A program made the position numbers and the translations under genes. This document shows, in pieces, positions 1-9,349 of a stretch of 64,000 nt of DNA. The DNA is from Synechococcus sp. C9 (GTDB taxonomy: Bacteria; Cyanobacteriota; Cyanobacteriia; Gloeomargaritales; Gloeomargaritaceae), in assembly GCF_022984075.1 (NCBI RefSeq), contig NZ_JALAAD010000002.1, positions 1 through 64,000 of the forward strand, written 5' to 3'. Each line of letters begins with the position of its first letter. Position 1 is the stretch's first letter. The notes under the pieces were generated by a model. That model was not told where the DNA came from. It ran no database searches and worked only from the letters and a program-made list of their open reading frames with translations.

Positions 1-527
1 GTAGATGCGCCGATCCCCATCAGTTGAACTTCATCCATGACCCACAGGACATCGTTATTGAGTTGGGCGTATTGAATAGGCCAGCGATAGCGGCTCATGG
101 CATAGCCCCGATTGAGTGCCCGACTCACCAATTGGTCTTGGGTGCCAATAATAATGGCTGGTTTCTCGGGTTCCAAATCCCAGTTTTTAGCGACTGCGCC
201 GCCCATCAGCAACTCTAAATTGACCTCGTTGCCGAGGTTGAGGCGTTCCAGCCATACCTTTGCTTCCTCATACGCTTGTTCAACCAACGTGCGGGTCGGC
301 AAACAGTAGATCAAACGCAGGGGAGTTTTACAGCGAATATCTGGGGACGCATAGAACCGCCGCCAGAGCCAGCCGAGCACCACGGTGGCAAATTTCCCGA
401 GACCGGTTAGGACGGCGATAAGAATCGGCAGAGCAGGCATTTCAGCGAACTGCTTTTGATGAGCAAACGGCTCGTGGCCCGTGGCGGTCTGAAAAAAGCT
501 CCTAAAATCGGCGTAAAACATAGTCAT
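1..527 (-). CDS. cas3: Type I-G (formerly I-U) CRISPR helicase Cas3, N-terminal part
   Basis: Reading leftward from an ATG at 527 (or 521), the frame stays open to the window edge, so only about 175 N-terminal residues are visible. The order matches type I-G Cas3: an N-terminal segment with HEPFAHQKQFA, a Walker A region, WLWRRFYASP, an RLIYCLPTRTLVEQ motif, then SRALNRGYAMSRYRWP and the DExH-like box VMDEVQLMG. Cas3 unwinds and degrades DNA recruited by Cascade; any partner cas genes would lie left of the window. The Walker A reads TGLGKF where the family has TGLGKT, so the nucleotide-binding Thr/Ser is Phe. This could be a disabling mutation or a sequence error. Family assignment is firm; activity is uncertain. 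Confidence 0.8.
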   Translation of the reverse strand, partial: MTMFYADFRSFFQTATGHEPFAHQKQFAEMPALPILIAVLTGLGKFATVVLGWLWRRFYASPDIRCKTPLRLIYCLPTRTLVEQAYEEAKVWLERLNLGNEVNLELLMGGAVAKNWDLEPEKPAIIIGTQDQLVSRALNRGYAMSRYRWPIQYAQLNNDVLWVMDEVQLMGIGAS

Positions 528-602
528 CCGGGGTACAGGTTGGTTTGGTGGAGAGGGATTGGGGGGGACAAAGCCCCCCCAGGAGTCGCCTAGAAAACAG
601 CC

Positions 603-818
603 TTAAGCGGCGGAATTCAACCCAACGAGTTCAAAAAAGGTGTTTAACCAATGATCCCACTCCTTGCGGTAGGGTTGCAGATCCTCCTCCTTGGACAGAA
701 TCAGTAGATCGCCAGATCCGTTGCCATAGGCACAGGCAATGGCGACCCCAACCAACAACGGAACCTGATCCCGAAATCTCCGCACCAACACTTCCCAAAT
801 CTCAAAATGCGTAACCAT
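603..818 (-). CDS. Small hypothetical protein (71 aa)
   Basis: An ATG at 818, preceded by a purine-rich AAGGTG, opens a 71-residue frame that I do not recognise. A hydrophobic stretch near residues 19-30 (VPLLVGVAIACAY) is followed by an acidic, Trp-containing tail. It lies 76 bases upstream of cas3 on the same strand and downstream of the 280-aa gene, so the three could be co-transcribed. The 190-bp gap to the next gene contains a C-rich run and a short open fragment with no identifiable product. Confidence 0.45.
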   Translation of the reverse strand: MVTHFEIWEVLVRRFRDQVPLLVGVAIACAYGNGSGDLLILSKEEDLQPYRKEWDHWLNTFFELVGLNSAA

Positions 819-1008
819 AGTTCACCTTAAATAGATGTTCAGATACATACTAACTTAAAACTCGACTCTAGGTTGGGCGGAAAACCGAACCCGTTCTAAG
901 GGGAGACCGAGGGCGGTGGCGTAACGGGCATTCCCCATAAGAAGCAGAAATAATGCCCCCCCCCTTGGGGGGCTGGGCAACCAACTCACCACCACCCACT
1001 GTTGCACC

Positions 1009-1851
1009 CTAACTGGTTAGCTGAGCCTTCCAGTCCTTGATAATCTGTTCCAGGTATTTAAGGACTTCCGCCAGACTCTGACGGAAGGGACGGGGCAGGG
1101 ATAACAAGGCTAGCCGTCTGGCAGAGTCCAGGAGTTGGGTTTGAGCCTGCTGTTGGAGCACCTGATCGATCCCTATTGGTAGCTCAATGCTCCTGGTAAT
1201 CACTGGGTTGCAGACGGGTTCCAGCTCTTCCGGTGGTTCGTACTCGTAGGGGTCTTCCTCATAGAGGCAGGACTCCCTGCTACTCATGCCATGCTCTTCG
1301 ACTAAAATCGCCGCCTGATTCCTGAACTCCAGTCGCTGTTCCTCAGACAGCGCCTGTTCATACATTTCCTGCTCGAAACAGGTGAAGCAGGATGCTATGT
1401 GTAGGATCGGCTCCGGGTACTGGGTCACCAATCCGTAGCTCAGGTCTAACCCCTTCATCTGTGGGATGGCCGCCTCTACCTTCTCCCTGTCGCTGATGCT
1501 CAGCCAGGCAATCACCTTGAAAAAGAGCATACAACGGGTTTCGTTGAGAATCTCCTTGCGTAGGTTGACAAATCGGTTCCACCCGTCTTCTAGGTAGAAG
1601 TGCTCAAAGGTGGCACGCAAGGTCTCCATTGCCACCAGAAGCCGATAGAAGAAATCCTGGGCGTGGTCGCCCTCTGCATAGACATGCGTGAGCAGATTTG
1701 GGTGATCCAATGGCATGAACAGATACCTTGGTGAGCCGTAGAATTGCCACATCAGCTCGTTTGCTTCTGTCTTTTTTCCTAGGACGTAGTCCAAGGCAAT
1801 GTCCCGCAGAGTGAGGGGACTTACCCGCCCTGTACAGGGTTTGTATTTCAT
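1009..1851 (-). CDS. Hypothetical protein, mostly helical (280 aa)
   Basis: The ATG at 1851 is preceded by a strong AAGGAGG ribosome-binding site about 9 bases upstream, which fixes the start. I recognise no family. The protein looks soluble and largely alpha-helical. It has a Cys pair (CFTCF) near residues 157-161, an acidic linker around residues 198-212 (YEEDPYEYEPPEELEP), and a basic helical C-terminus. It is the first gene of the leftward group that ends in cas3, so a link to that locus is possible but unproven. Confidence 0.6.
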   Translation of the reverse strand: MKYKPCTGRVSPLTLRDIALDYVLGKKTEANELMWQFYGSPRYLFMPLDHPNLLTHVYAEGDHAQDFFYRLLVAMETLRATFEHFYLEDGWNRFVNLRKEILNETRCMLFFKVIAWLSISDREKVEAAIPQMKGLDLSYGLVTQYPEPILHIASCFTCFEQEMYEQALSEEQRLEFRNQAAILVEEHGMSSRESCLYEEDPYEYEPPEELEPVCNPVITRSIELPIGIDQVLQQQAQTQLLDSARRLALLSLPRPFRQSLAEVLKYLEQIIKDWKAQLTS

Positions 1852-2010
1852 TTAGGTTTACCCTCCTTGTTAATTTAGGGGTAATCCTCTGTGGATCACC
1901 TAAGTTGTAGGTTCACATCTCTGTAGTCTGCCCTTCGTTCCAAACTCTCTATGTCACTTACACTCGCACAGCCGAAAGAAATGCAGGTCGCAGAAAGGCA
2001 TCAACGCATC

Positions 2011-2113
2011 TATAGCTAGGTAGGTTAAGGTTGTCGCCTTAAGATTCTGGGAAACCAATGTGGGGCTACGCCCAGCGACCCATATCATGCCAACCTTTGC
2101 CTGCTTAGCTATA
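2011..2113 (+). repeat. MITE-B copy 1 (103 bp, TA-flanked, mariner/IS630-like)
   Basis: This 103-bp element recurs at 11951-12053 and, inverted, at 49038-49140. Its ends are inverted (TATAGCTAGG and the complement of TTAGCTATA) and it is flanked by TA. At 49038 the surrounding sequence is an uninterrupted repeat elsewhere in the window, so the insertion point and TA duplication can be read directly. It has no coding capacity and would need a transposase supplied in trans. Confidence 0.8.
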
Positions 2114-2577
2114 GTACCAGCAGAAGGGCAACTATATCATTTCTAGCACAGATACATTCGTGGATGCAAGTGCGACCAGGAGTTGTGGCGTGATTTCATT
2201 CGACATCCTCAAGCTCCCCACCTGTATGCAGGACTAACCAGGGAATGTGCCCTGCTGGTTGTGCCTGTTCTGCCTAACACCGGGGGGATACATAACCATC
2301 CTGCTTGAATATGGCAGAGCATCATCCCCACGAGCGTGGAACGGGGAATAGTCAGATTTTCCATCAGGTTCGCAAAACACGGGGTTCCGGGGGTAGCCCC
2401 TAGTGGGGGGGGGACAGCAGGGAAATCTTCCTATGCCCGGCCTGGATAACTGCTCTCGATCACGGGGTTCCTCTGTCCAGGAAGGCTCCGGGGTCGGTAC
2501 GTATTTTCCTAGACAGAAGGGGACTGACCTACTAGACCACTGGCTAGGTGCCTGCGGACAAACAAGATAAATGTAGG

Positions 2578-2694
2578 TACAGTCTATTTATCAATTAAAG
2601 GATACAAAAAGCCTCCATCATTCTCAAGGCTCAGAATAATTGACTCACGGCAAGTGGGGTTCAACTGTATCCCATAAGCACTTAAAAGACTGTA
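2578..2694. repeat. MITE-C copy 1 (117 bp)
   Basis: The ends are imperfect inverted repeats of about 29 bases (TACAGTCTATTTATC and, on the other strand, TACAGTCTTTTAAG), each followed inward by GGATACA. Related copies lie at 29442-29568 and 36870-36975, with end fragments near 36424-36452 and 50486-50516. No ORF is present. The parent transposase is not in the window. Confidence 0.65.
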
Positions 2695-2746
2695 AGACTT
2701 TCTCTCAAGCATTACAAAGATAGCACTACTGATTTTTAGCCATAGC

Positions 2747-3218
2747 TTAAGCTAACATCTCTAAAATTTTCTCTGGAACTGCACAATTTAAGCTGGCAAT
2801 GCCTAAAAAGTCTTTGATATTATAGGTCACTAAATAATCAACCTTGGCTCTGGTGGCAAGTGATGCTAATCGAATGTCAAATATTCTTGCAGAAGATACA
2901 TTATTGCTAACTGCTAATACTAGAGTTTGCTCTAAGTTTTGCGGATCGGGAAATAGTAGATCAAAATAATGATTGAGATAGGTGTCAAATATTAGTTTTT
3001 GTGCATCTTGAGGCCTTAAAGCTTTTCCTTTCATTACTACTTGATTTGTAAGCAATCGATAAAGTTCGATTAATTATATTTTGCTCAGCAATAATTCCAT
3101 GAATTTTATTTTGGAAAACCATTTCAAGTAGTCTTAATGAGGGAATATGATTACTGGAGGCTTGATTGTGAGCATAGGCTAGAACATTAGTATCAAATAA
3201 AACTTTAATCAAGCTCAT
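2747..3218 (-). pseudogene. PIN-domain toxin (VapC-like), frameshifted
   Basis: The N-terminal frame from 3218 carries the PIN signature (KVLFDTNVLAYAHNQ). The reading then jumps frame near 3060-3085, where the alternative frame continues as LIELYRLLTNQVVMKG to the stop at 2747 and includes the late acidic motif region VDYLVTYNIKDF. The two halves together make a PIN RNase of about 150 residues. A single frameshift in an AT-rich run breaks it. The antitoxin gene overlaps its start, as usual for VapBC pairs. Confidence 0.7.
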
Positions 3219-3417
3219 ACATATTTTCTCTGCTTAAATACTGTTCATCCATTTCTAGACTAAAAACGGGGAAGGGGTACTTGCCTTCGACTAACACTGT
3301 GTCCATGTTGTTGCTTTTATACTTTTCTCTGATGTGATATAAAAAATCTAGCACTTCTTGAATAATTGGCTCTGGGGTTTGCTCGATCTCTTGGATTAGT
3401 CTTTCTTTAGCAGTCAT
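3205..3417 (-). CDS. DUF2281-like antitoxin
   Basis: This 70-residue protein opens with MTAKERLIQEIEQTPEPI followed by IQEVLDFLYHIREK, the helical N-terminal pattern of DUF2281-type antitoxins. The C-terminal half (FPVFSLEMDEQYLSR) is the likely toxin-neutralising tail. It overlaps the start of the frameshifted PIN gene by 14 bases. With the toxin broken, it may be an orphan antitoxin. Confidence 0.65.
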   Translation of the reverse strand: MTAKERLIQEIEQTPEPIIQEVLDFLYHIREKYKSNNMDTVLVEGKYPFPVFSLEMDEQYLSRENMYELD

Positions 3418-3477
3418 CGCTTTTCTCCTTATTCGTTTAGTAACTATAGTAATATCGTATTTCCTGGGGAGTTTGCC

Positions 3478-3636
3478 ATGAATTACGAAGGTTACGGGGA
3501 GTTGATTGGAGTCTTGATCGTCGGCACCGTTTTTATTAGTTTCTTTTTGTTACAGTTCATTATCACCTGGGTTTTGCAGGTTCTAGTCGCACTCCTTAAA
3601 GCCGCTTATCGAATTATCTTAGCAGTTTGGCGTTAG
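3478..3636 (+). CDS. Small membrane protein (52 aa)
   Basis: A GGGGAG site sits 7 bases before the ATG. The 52-residue product is almost entirely hydrophobic after the first nine residues, with one or two transmembrane helices (VLIVGTVFISFFLLQFIITW, then a second stretch ending IILAVWR). The net charge at the C-terminus is positive. It stands alone between two leftward genes. No family is recognised; a type I toxin or small membrane peptide is possible. Confidence 0.45.
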   Translation: MNYEGYGELIGVLIVGTVFISFFLLQFIITWVLQVLVALLKAAYRIILAVWR

Positions 3637-3813
3637 CTTTTTAGTTGCCGGGAGGGGTCTGCCTGGTGTCAGCACCTGCGCAACTGGGTTCAGATCAACT
3701 TTGTAAAAATCTACATCCTTGAAACTGCTACAACAACTATTAAAATTGGATAAAATAACGATTAACTATCAGTACAAAAACATTCAACGAGAAGGTTTAT
3801 TCTCAAAAGTTCA

Positions 3814-5697
3814 TCACGGACTCATCCCCCGCCAATCCCCGGCGGGGATCATCCCTGACCAGTATTTGGGATGGGCATAATTCGGGCTTCTCAGCATGGT
3901 CAATTGGGCTTGCCGCAGGGCTTCCCCTCGCCCTTCCCCTTTGCTCAGCCGCTGGTAATAGTTCACCATCAAGTCCTTGGTGGCGTTGTCATCCACCCGC
4001 CACAGGCTCATCACCTGGGACTGCGCCCCGGCTAGGGTAAATGCCCGCCGTAACCCATACACCCCTTCCCCGCTCTGCACGTCCCCTAAACCCGTCTCAC
4101 AGGCGGACAGCACCACCAACTGGGTGCCCCGCAAGTCCATCCCGGTGATTTCCAAGGCGGTCAATACGCCGTCGTCTCCGCCCCCTTGCCGCACGTTGAA
4201 CCCGGAAAAGGCTAACCCGGAGCGCACCAACGGGTTCTCACTGGGGAGGTTGCGACTGCCATCTTGGGCTTGGGTGGTGGGGGCAGATTGCAAGAAAAAG
4301 CCGTGGGTGGCTAGGTGCAAGATGCGGGGGTTGTTACTGCTTTTCACCACTGCTTCCGTTGCCTGGGTCTGGGTGAATAACCGACTATTGGGTAATAGTT
4401 TGGCAATGGTTTCCCCCTCGATGGCGGTGGCGGGCAGGGAACCAAATTTCAGGGTGGCTAAATCTATCGAACGGGGATTGCTCCGGTCGGCACTGGCAAT
4501 TTGCACGGGATTACTGCCGGGTTTGTCAAAGGTGGGGTTGGCAACAATTAAGGGGGGATTGGCTTTGGGGGGCGTGGTCTGCAAGCGCAGTAAATCCCGC
4601 CCGGAAGTCAGGTAGGTAATTAGATAGTTTTCAATGAGATATTGGTTTTTTTCATCCACCAAACCGGCAAAAGCCACCAGGTTGAGTTACCCGTCAGGGG
4701 CGATGAGTAGGTGGTTAGCAGTGCTGACGAATTGCCGTACCGGTGCCATGATTTTGGCTGAGAGGGTACGGGCGGCGGCTTGGGCTTCGCTGAGAGGGCG
4801 TCTGGGGTCAAGGGTGGCACTGCGATACTGAGCCACCAAGGCATCTATCTCGCTGGCACTGCCCAAATCCGCAAACCGGGGTTCCCCACTGGAAGTCAGG
4901 ACATACACCGCATAGCGAGGTGCGCCAAAACCTTGACCCTGAGGGGCTTTGGGGTTGAAGGGTTCGTACTGGATAAACTCGACCAAAGCAGCGTTGGCAG
5001 GAATAGCTTTTTGGACGGCTTCCAGGGTGACTTTTGGGGTGGTTTGGGCAAAGGCGCTACTGCTCCGGTTGAGTTCCGCTTCAATTTGTTCCGCTTGGGT
5101 GTTCAAAAGTTGCAATTGCTGACGTTGCTGGTCGGCGGGGCTGAGTTGTTGCCGTAGCCGGATGAGGGATTGGCTGAGGGTGTCGAGTACCCGTCCTTTG
5201 CGTCGTAGAATCGTGGTCAGTGCCAGACGAGCCGATTGGAGGTTGGTCGGAGCAAATTGCAGGTGAAAGGAGATGGCTGTATCAGTTGAGCTGGCAAAAG
5301 TCTTGAGGTAAGCACGTTTGTCCGCTTCCGAGCCAATGACCAGATTCTGTGCTAGGTTAATGTCTCCGATGTCTAACGTCCGCACCAAACGGGTTAAGGC
5401 TGGTTCCGTTTGATTTTGGCTCCAATACAACCCCGCCAAGTTGTTGAGGGATGTAGCCACATCCGGGTGGTTGGCACCCAGGGCTTGTTCCCAAATCGCC
5501 AAACTGCGCTGAAATGACTCCAGAGCTTGAGCATATTGAGCTTTTTGGGATTGCTCAATTCACAATTGATTCAGCCGGTCGGCTTCTTGCAGCACTCCAG
5601 ACTGAGCTAGTACCGGCAGGGACGGATATACACCTACCGACACTCCGACTATTACACTCGCCGCCAACGCCCATCCCGCAAGATGCCTACTATTCAT
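3814..5697 (-). pseudogene. Secreted TPR-CHAT protease with two in-frame stops
   Basis: The frame from the ATG at 5697 starts with a signal peptide (hydrophobic WALAASVIVGVSVGVY, cleavage near VLAQSG). A tetratricopeptide region follows (WEQALGANHPDVATSLNNLA), and then a CHAT peptidase domain with the catalytic His in LHLATHGFF and Cys in VLSACETGLG. It is interrupted by TGA at 5562-5560 (codon 46) and TAA at 4689-4687 (codon 337). At the latter the family motif is PDGQLNL and only the Gln codon is changed (CAA to TAA). All 628 codons otherwise remain in one frame with no indels, so decay is recent. CHAT proteins are caspase-like proteases often tied to programmed responses in cyanobacteria. 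Confidence 0.85.
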
Positions 5698-5792
5698 CGT
5701 TCGCTGTTCCTTGCTGACTTGCCCCTATTCTAAACCCGCAGTTCCGAGACCCAAAGTGAGCGGCATTACCTCAGTTCACCCGCCTAGCGCAA

Positions 5793-5826
5793 CCCCTCTA
5801 TTTACCGGGTAAATAAAGCTGAGGGG
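5793..5826. promoter_or_regulatory. Inverted repeat between divergent genes
   Basis: CCCCTC and GAGGGG bracket an inner TTTACC-GGTAAA palindrome. It lies between the leftward CHAT gene and the rightward vapB45-like gene, so it is placed to be an operator or a short hairpin. No T-run follows, which argues against a rho-independent terminator. Confidence 0.35.
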
Positions 5827-5978
5827 CTTAACCTCGGATTAATCAAACCTGAGTTCAAATTACAGGTAGATTTTTAGTATTGCCATCACGTATCATATCT
5901 CTGTCCACCATGGCGAAGTTAAATGCCGTGGCGGTTATCCTTCCCTAATTTTGAGGCTCGAATCCTTTCACTGCCCCA

Positions 5979-6635
5979 ATGAATGATTCCCTCAACTATT
6001 TCCCGGCCTATACTATTACCGAAGTCGCCAAGTTTTTAGGCATCCCACCAGCCACAGTGAGGACATGGGTTAAGGGCAGAAAATATTCCAGCATGGCAGG
6101 AGAGTATTTTTCCAAACCGCTGATTTTGGGGGCAGGTAGTTCATTGCTATCCTTTACCAATTTGATAGAGGTTCATGTATTGAGGGTTATTCGTAAGGTA
6201 CATGGGGTGAGGTTAGACAAAGTGCGTACTGCCCTGGATTATTTGGAGCAGGAGTTTGGAGTTTCTCATCCCTTAGCTACTGTTAAGTTTAGGACCGACG
6301 GGGTAGATTTATTTGTTGAGTCACTAAATCAGTTGTTGAATGTATCCCGCTCCGGTCAATTGGCAATGCGTTCTGCCTTGGAAGGCTTACTAACCCAGGT
6401 GGAATATAACGCTCAAGAGGCGATTAGGTTTTATCCTGTAATTAAATCTATTGTCATAGACCCTACTATATCTTTTGGCAAACCGGTTGTAGTGGGAACA
6501 GGTGTACCTACAAGTTCCATTGTCAGCCTTTATAATGCTGGTGATGAAATTGAAGATATTGCCGATGAATTTAGCTGTGGCATAGAGCAAGTAAAAGCGG
6601 CTATTCATTATGAAGCTGAATTATTAGTAGCCTGA
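5979..6635 (+). CDS. VapB45-like antitoxin (HTH plus DUF433)
   Basis: The N-terminus has a MerR-like helix-turn-helix (YTITEVAKFLGIPPATVRTW, residues about 10-30). The C-terminal third is a DUF433 domain (FGKPVVVGTGVPTSSIVSLY, residues about 165-185, then a second HTH-like helix). This architecture is the antitoxin of VapBC45-type pairs. The PIN-like partner starts 16 bases downstream. The HTH makes autoregulation of the operon likely. Confidence 0.75.
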   Translation: MNDSLNYFPAYTITEVAKFLGIPPATVRTWVKGRKYSSMAGEYFSKPLILGAGSSLLSFTNLIEVHVLRVIRKVHGVRLDKVRTALDYLEQEFGVSHPLATVKFRTDGVDLFVESLNQLLNVSRSGQLAMRSALEGLLTQVEYNAQEAIRFYPVIKSIVIDPTISFGKPVVVGTGVPTSSIVSLYNAGDEIEDIADEFSCGIEQVKAAIHYEAELLVA

Positions 6636-6651
6636 AAAACTTTATTTTTAG

Positions 6652-7086
6652 ATGGGATCATCTAAGTTTAGTTTTGTACTATTTGTTGATAGAGCATTAG
6701 GGCGAAGTGCCGTTCCTAGTGCCCTCAAGTTGACAGGTGCGAACGTCGAAATACACATGGATCACTTTGCCCCAGATGCTCCTGATATAGAATGGTTATC
6801 TAAAGTTGCTGAAAGCGGTTGGGTTGTTCTTACCAAGGATAAAAATATTGGCAGAAACTATCTGGAGCTTAGAGCCGTAGCTCAATTCAAAATTAGGATG
6901 TTTGTTTTGGTTTCAGGAAATTTAACACGTCAGCAGATGGCAGACACTTTTGTTAAAGACTTTCCTAAGATGAATAACTTTTGTATAGGTAATAAGCCCC
7001 CTTTTATTGCCAAGATTTATTCTAGTGGCAAAATTCAAATGTGGAAAGACTGTGTAGAAATTATGAAACAATTTCCGAATACCTAA
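6652..7086 (+). CDS. VapC45-like PIN-domain toxin
   Basis: This 144-residue protein begins with FSFVLFVDRALG and carries the acidic PIN-like motifs DAPDIEWL and VVLTKDKNIGR, the latter typical of DUF5615/VapC45 PIN-like RNases. It follows its HTH-DUF433 antitoxin by 16 bases. The gene ends in a Lys-rich tail. Function as a ribonuclease toxin is inferred from the pair. Confidence 0.7.
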   Translation: MGSSKFSFVLFVDRALGRSAVPSALKLTGANVEIHMDHFAPDAPDIEWLSKVAESGWVVLTKDKNIGRNYLELRAVAQFKIRMFVLVSGNLTRQQMADTFVKDFPKMNNFCIGNKPPFIAKIYSSGKIQMWKDCVEIMKQFPNT

Positions 7087-7209
7087 ATACCAGAAGTACT
7101 CACTAAATGAACTGCCTCTCCAATGCTCAAGGGTTTTGATAGAAAAAAGCACTTAACCTACTATTAACCAACTAAATCCATACTGGATGCAAACGCTTCG
7201 GGTTTCACC

Positions 7210-8421
7210 ATGTCCCAATTCCCTATTATCATCAAGCCTTCCCTGCTGGAGCAGGCACTTACGGCTACGCCCAAGTCGGAGCCGTACCAGCCGCCGGTGA
7301 TACCCTCCCCCGGTGCCAAACCCAAACGGTTCAAGACAGGTTTGCTGGTGGCGCAGGGGGTGGTTTTCACGGTCATCGCCCTGGTGCCAGCGTTTTTCGG
7401 GGAGTTCATCCTGGCGGCGGTGCTGTTGGCGGCGACGGTCGGGGTCATCCTGGCACAGGTCAACAACCAGCGGGTCGAATACCCCCGCAAGCTCAGGATT
7501 TGGGAGGAGAAGGTGCGGGGCTACGAATATGAGATGCGGGTGGCGGAACAGAAGAAGAAAGCCCATGCGGAGCGCATGGCTCGGCTCAAAACCCCCGAAG
7601 GGATTCTTGAATACCGCCGTGAGCAGGTCAAGAAGGCTCTCGGCAACACCCGTCTGCCCGATGGGGATAACAGCGATGCACCCCTCGGCAATGCGGAGCG
7701 GTTCTTCCTGACTGTGCTGGAGCGGTACTTCCCCGGTAAGGTGTTCACCCGCAGGTACATCAACTCGCCACCGCCCTCTGACCGCTACTACACCCCGGAT
7801 TTCACCTTCATTGAGCCGGAGTACCGCCTGTTCATGGACATCGAGATTGACGAACCCTACGAATACAAGCGGGGCAAGCCCACCCATTTCATCGGCAGTG
7901 ACGATGAGCGCAACCGGCATATTTCCGAGCGATATGGGTGGGTGGTCATCCGCTTCACCGAGGAGCAGGTCATTCGCCAACCGGAAAGCTGTTGTAAGGT
8001 CATCGCCGGGGTGCTGGCGGAAATCACTCTGGCTTCCACGCCCCTCGAACCTTTTGCAGGGGTGCCCGACCTCCTGCCAGAACCCCAGTGGACAGAGGGG
8101 CAAGCCAACGCCAAAGCCATTGCCAAGTACCGGGACACTTACCAGCACCTTCTGCCCCAACCGGAGAAACGCAAGCCCAAACCACAGGAGCCAGTCAAAC
8201 CCAAAAAAGAGTTCCAGCCCTCCCATGCTCTACTTTCAATTTTGATACGGTCTGGGTCAACACCGTTTCTGTTATGGGAATATACTGTCTATGCTGGTCG
8301 TTTAGGTGGGCAATTCTTTCTTTTTGCAAAGGATAACGCATGGGTGAACCTCATCACGACATCACACCCATCCGCAGGACTAGAACCCGACGATTCTCAG
8401 GGATCACACATTATTATGTAA
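7210..8421 (+). CDS. Membrane-anchored nuclease-like protein with altered C-terminus
   Basis: Residues about 48-85 form two transmembrane helices, followed by a charged coiled segment (residues about 95-145). A PD-(D/E)XK-like core follows: PDFTFIEPEYRLFMDIEIDE at about residues 197-216, then ERYGWVVIRFTEEQV. The latter half resembles DUF559/Vsr-type endonucleases. After about residue 338 (8222) composition changes abruptly to an unrelated hydrophobic tail, so the natural end has probably been replaced by a junction. DNA cleavage is inferred; the substrate is unknown. Confidence 0.6.
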   Translation: MSQFPIIIKPSLLEQALTATPKSEPYQPPVIPSPGAKPKRFKTGLLVAQGVVFTVIALVPAFFGEFILAAVLLAATVGVILAQVNNQRVEYPRKLRIWEEKVRGYEYEMRVAEQKKKAHAERMARLKTPEGILEYRREQVKKALGNTRLPDGDNSDAPLGNAERFFLTVLERYFPGKVFTRRYINSPPPSDRYYTPDFTFIEPEYRLFMDIEIDEPYEYKRGKPTHFIGSDDERNRHISERYGWVVIRFTEEQVIRQPESCCKVIAGVLAEITLASTPLEPFAGVPDLLPEPQWTEGQANAKAIAKYRDTYQHLLPQPEKRKPKPQEPVKPKKEFQPSHALLSILIRSGSTPFLLWEYTVYAGRLGGQFFLFAKDNAWVNLITTSHPSAGLEPDDSQGSHIIM

Positions 8422-8479
8422 AAGTATTTATAGCTCTCACGTCAGATAGGCAGTGTTGTAATTCCTTACCATCGACTAA

Positions 8480-9349
8480 CTAGAACTCCAGTTGCTTTGA
8501 AAAAGGTTGATCTATAATCGGTGGTTCCTCACCGGGGAAGAATACAGACCAATCTTGCTTGAGGACTGCGTTAGCTTCTTTATAAAGATTTTGTGCCTTC
8601 TTAGTATTACCCACACTAATCATCACTTCAGCTTCACTTATTTTCTTTTTAGCTCTAAACCAAGCATCTTGTTCTTTGATACGCTTTATTTTTTGTTTGT
8701 ACTCTTCAGTTAGTTTACCACGCTTTTCTAACTCACTATGGGCTTGGATTAAAATTTTCTTACGCTGTTCACTGGCTCGTACGTTAATAGCCGTTTGCAT
8801 GAGTAATTGATCAATTTTATAGCAATGGATATAAACTTCAGCTTCGTCGGCAAGAAGAAAAGCCTGGGACTGCACCTCGTTAATCTCTTCCGAGTATTTC
8901 TCTAGTCCCTTTCGAAAGAAACCGAAATGTCTACCGTGAATGTTTTCTGCAGATTCTCGTAATCTTGTTACATCCCAAGGCTTGATTTCTAAATTTTGTT
9001 CCATTCGCATTTTTATAGATTGAATTTGTTTTTTCAATGTTTCTAAAATAGGTGGAGGTGGAACATCACTTGATTCTTCAATTGTACTTAACTCTTTACT
9101 ATGATTAGTGGAATTATGATTACTATAGTACTCTACTTGGCGACTAGATTCAGTTGGATAAATATCACCAAGCTCATTTAAATAATTAAGAAAGTTTTGC
9201 GCTTCCTGTGATTCAAGCAAAACACAATTTTCTAATGAATCAGAAAAAAATAACTTTATTGTAAAAGAACCCTGTTCCTTATTATCAATTTGTTCAAAGA
9301 ATAAGATTTCACTAAGGTTAATAAATTTGCTACCAACTTTGATAAACAT
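8480..9349 (-). CDS. Hypothetical AT-rich protein (289 aa)
   Basis: The start at 9349 is chosen because AAGGAG lies 7 bases before that ATG; an upstream ATG at 9394 lacks one. The first ~80 residues form a beta-rich module (FIKVGSKFINLSEILFFEQ) loosely like a LytTR-type or PH-like fold. A Pro-rich linker with PPPPIL follows, and then a long helical, coiled-coil-like region rich in Lys and Glu. Base composition is far more AT-rich than the upstream nuclease gene, suggesting separate acquisition. No family is recognised. Confidence 0.5.
   Translation of the reverse strand: MFIKVGSKFINLSEILFFEQIDNKEQGSFTIKLFFSDSLENCVLLESQEAQNFLNYLNELGDIYPTESSRQVEYYSNHNSTNHSKELSTIEESSDVPPPPILETLKKQIQSIKMRMEQNLEIKPWDVTRLRESAENIHGRHFGFFRKGLEKYSEEINEVQSQAFLLADEAEVYIHCYKIDQLLMQTAINVRASEQRKKILIQAHSELEKRGKLTEEYKQKIKRIKEQDAWFRAKKKISEAEVMISVGNTKKAQNLYKEANAVLKQDWSVFFPGEEPPIIDQPFSKQLEF

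Larger units (their letters stand above)
1852..2746. other. Gene-free stretch with two MITE-like repeats
   Basis: No convincing gene is seen here. It holds MITE-B copy 1 (2011-2113), MITE-C copy 1 (2578-2694), a single GC-rich palindrome near 2329-2348 that resembles a lone degenerate type I-E CRISPR repeat, a run of nine G near 2406, and one copy of the word TTTCCTAGACA near 2507, which recurs in the 138-bp repeats at 11397. Confidence 0.5.

Noticed and set aside
2320-2350. Single CRISPR repeat (CATCCCCACGAGCGTGG-like)
   Set aside because: Only one copy is present and no spacer-length repeat follows, so it is listed only as a palindrome in the gene-free stretch.
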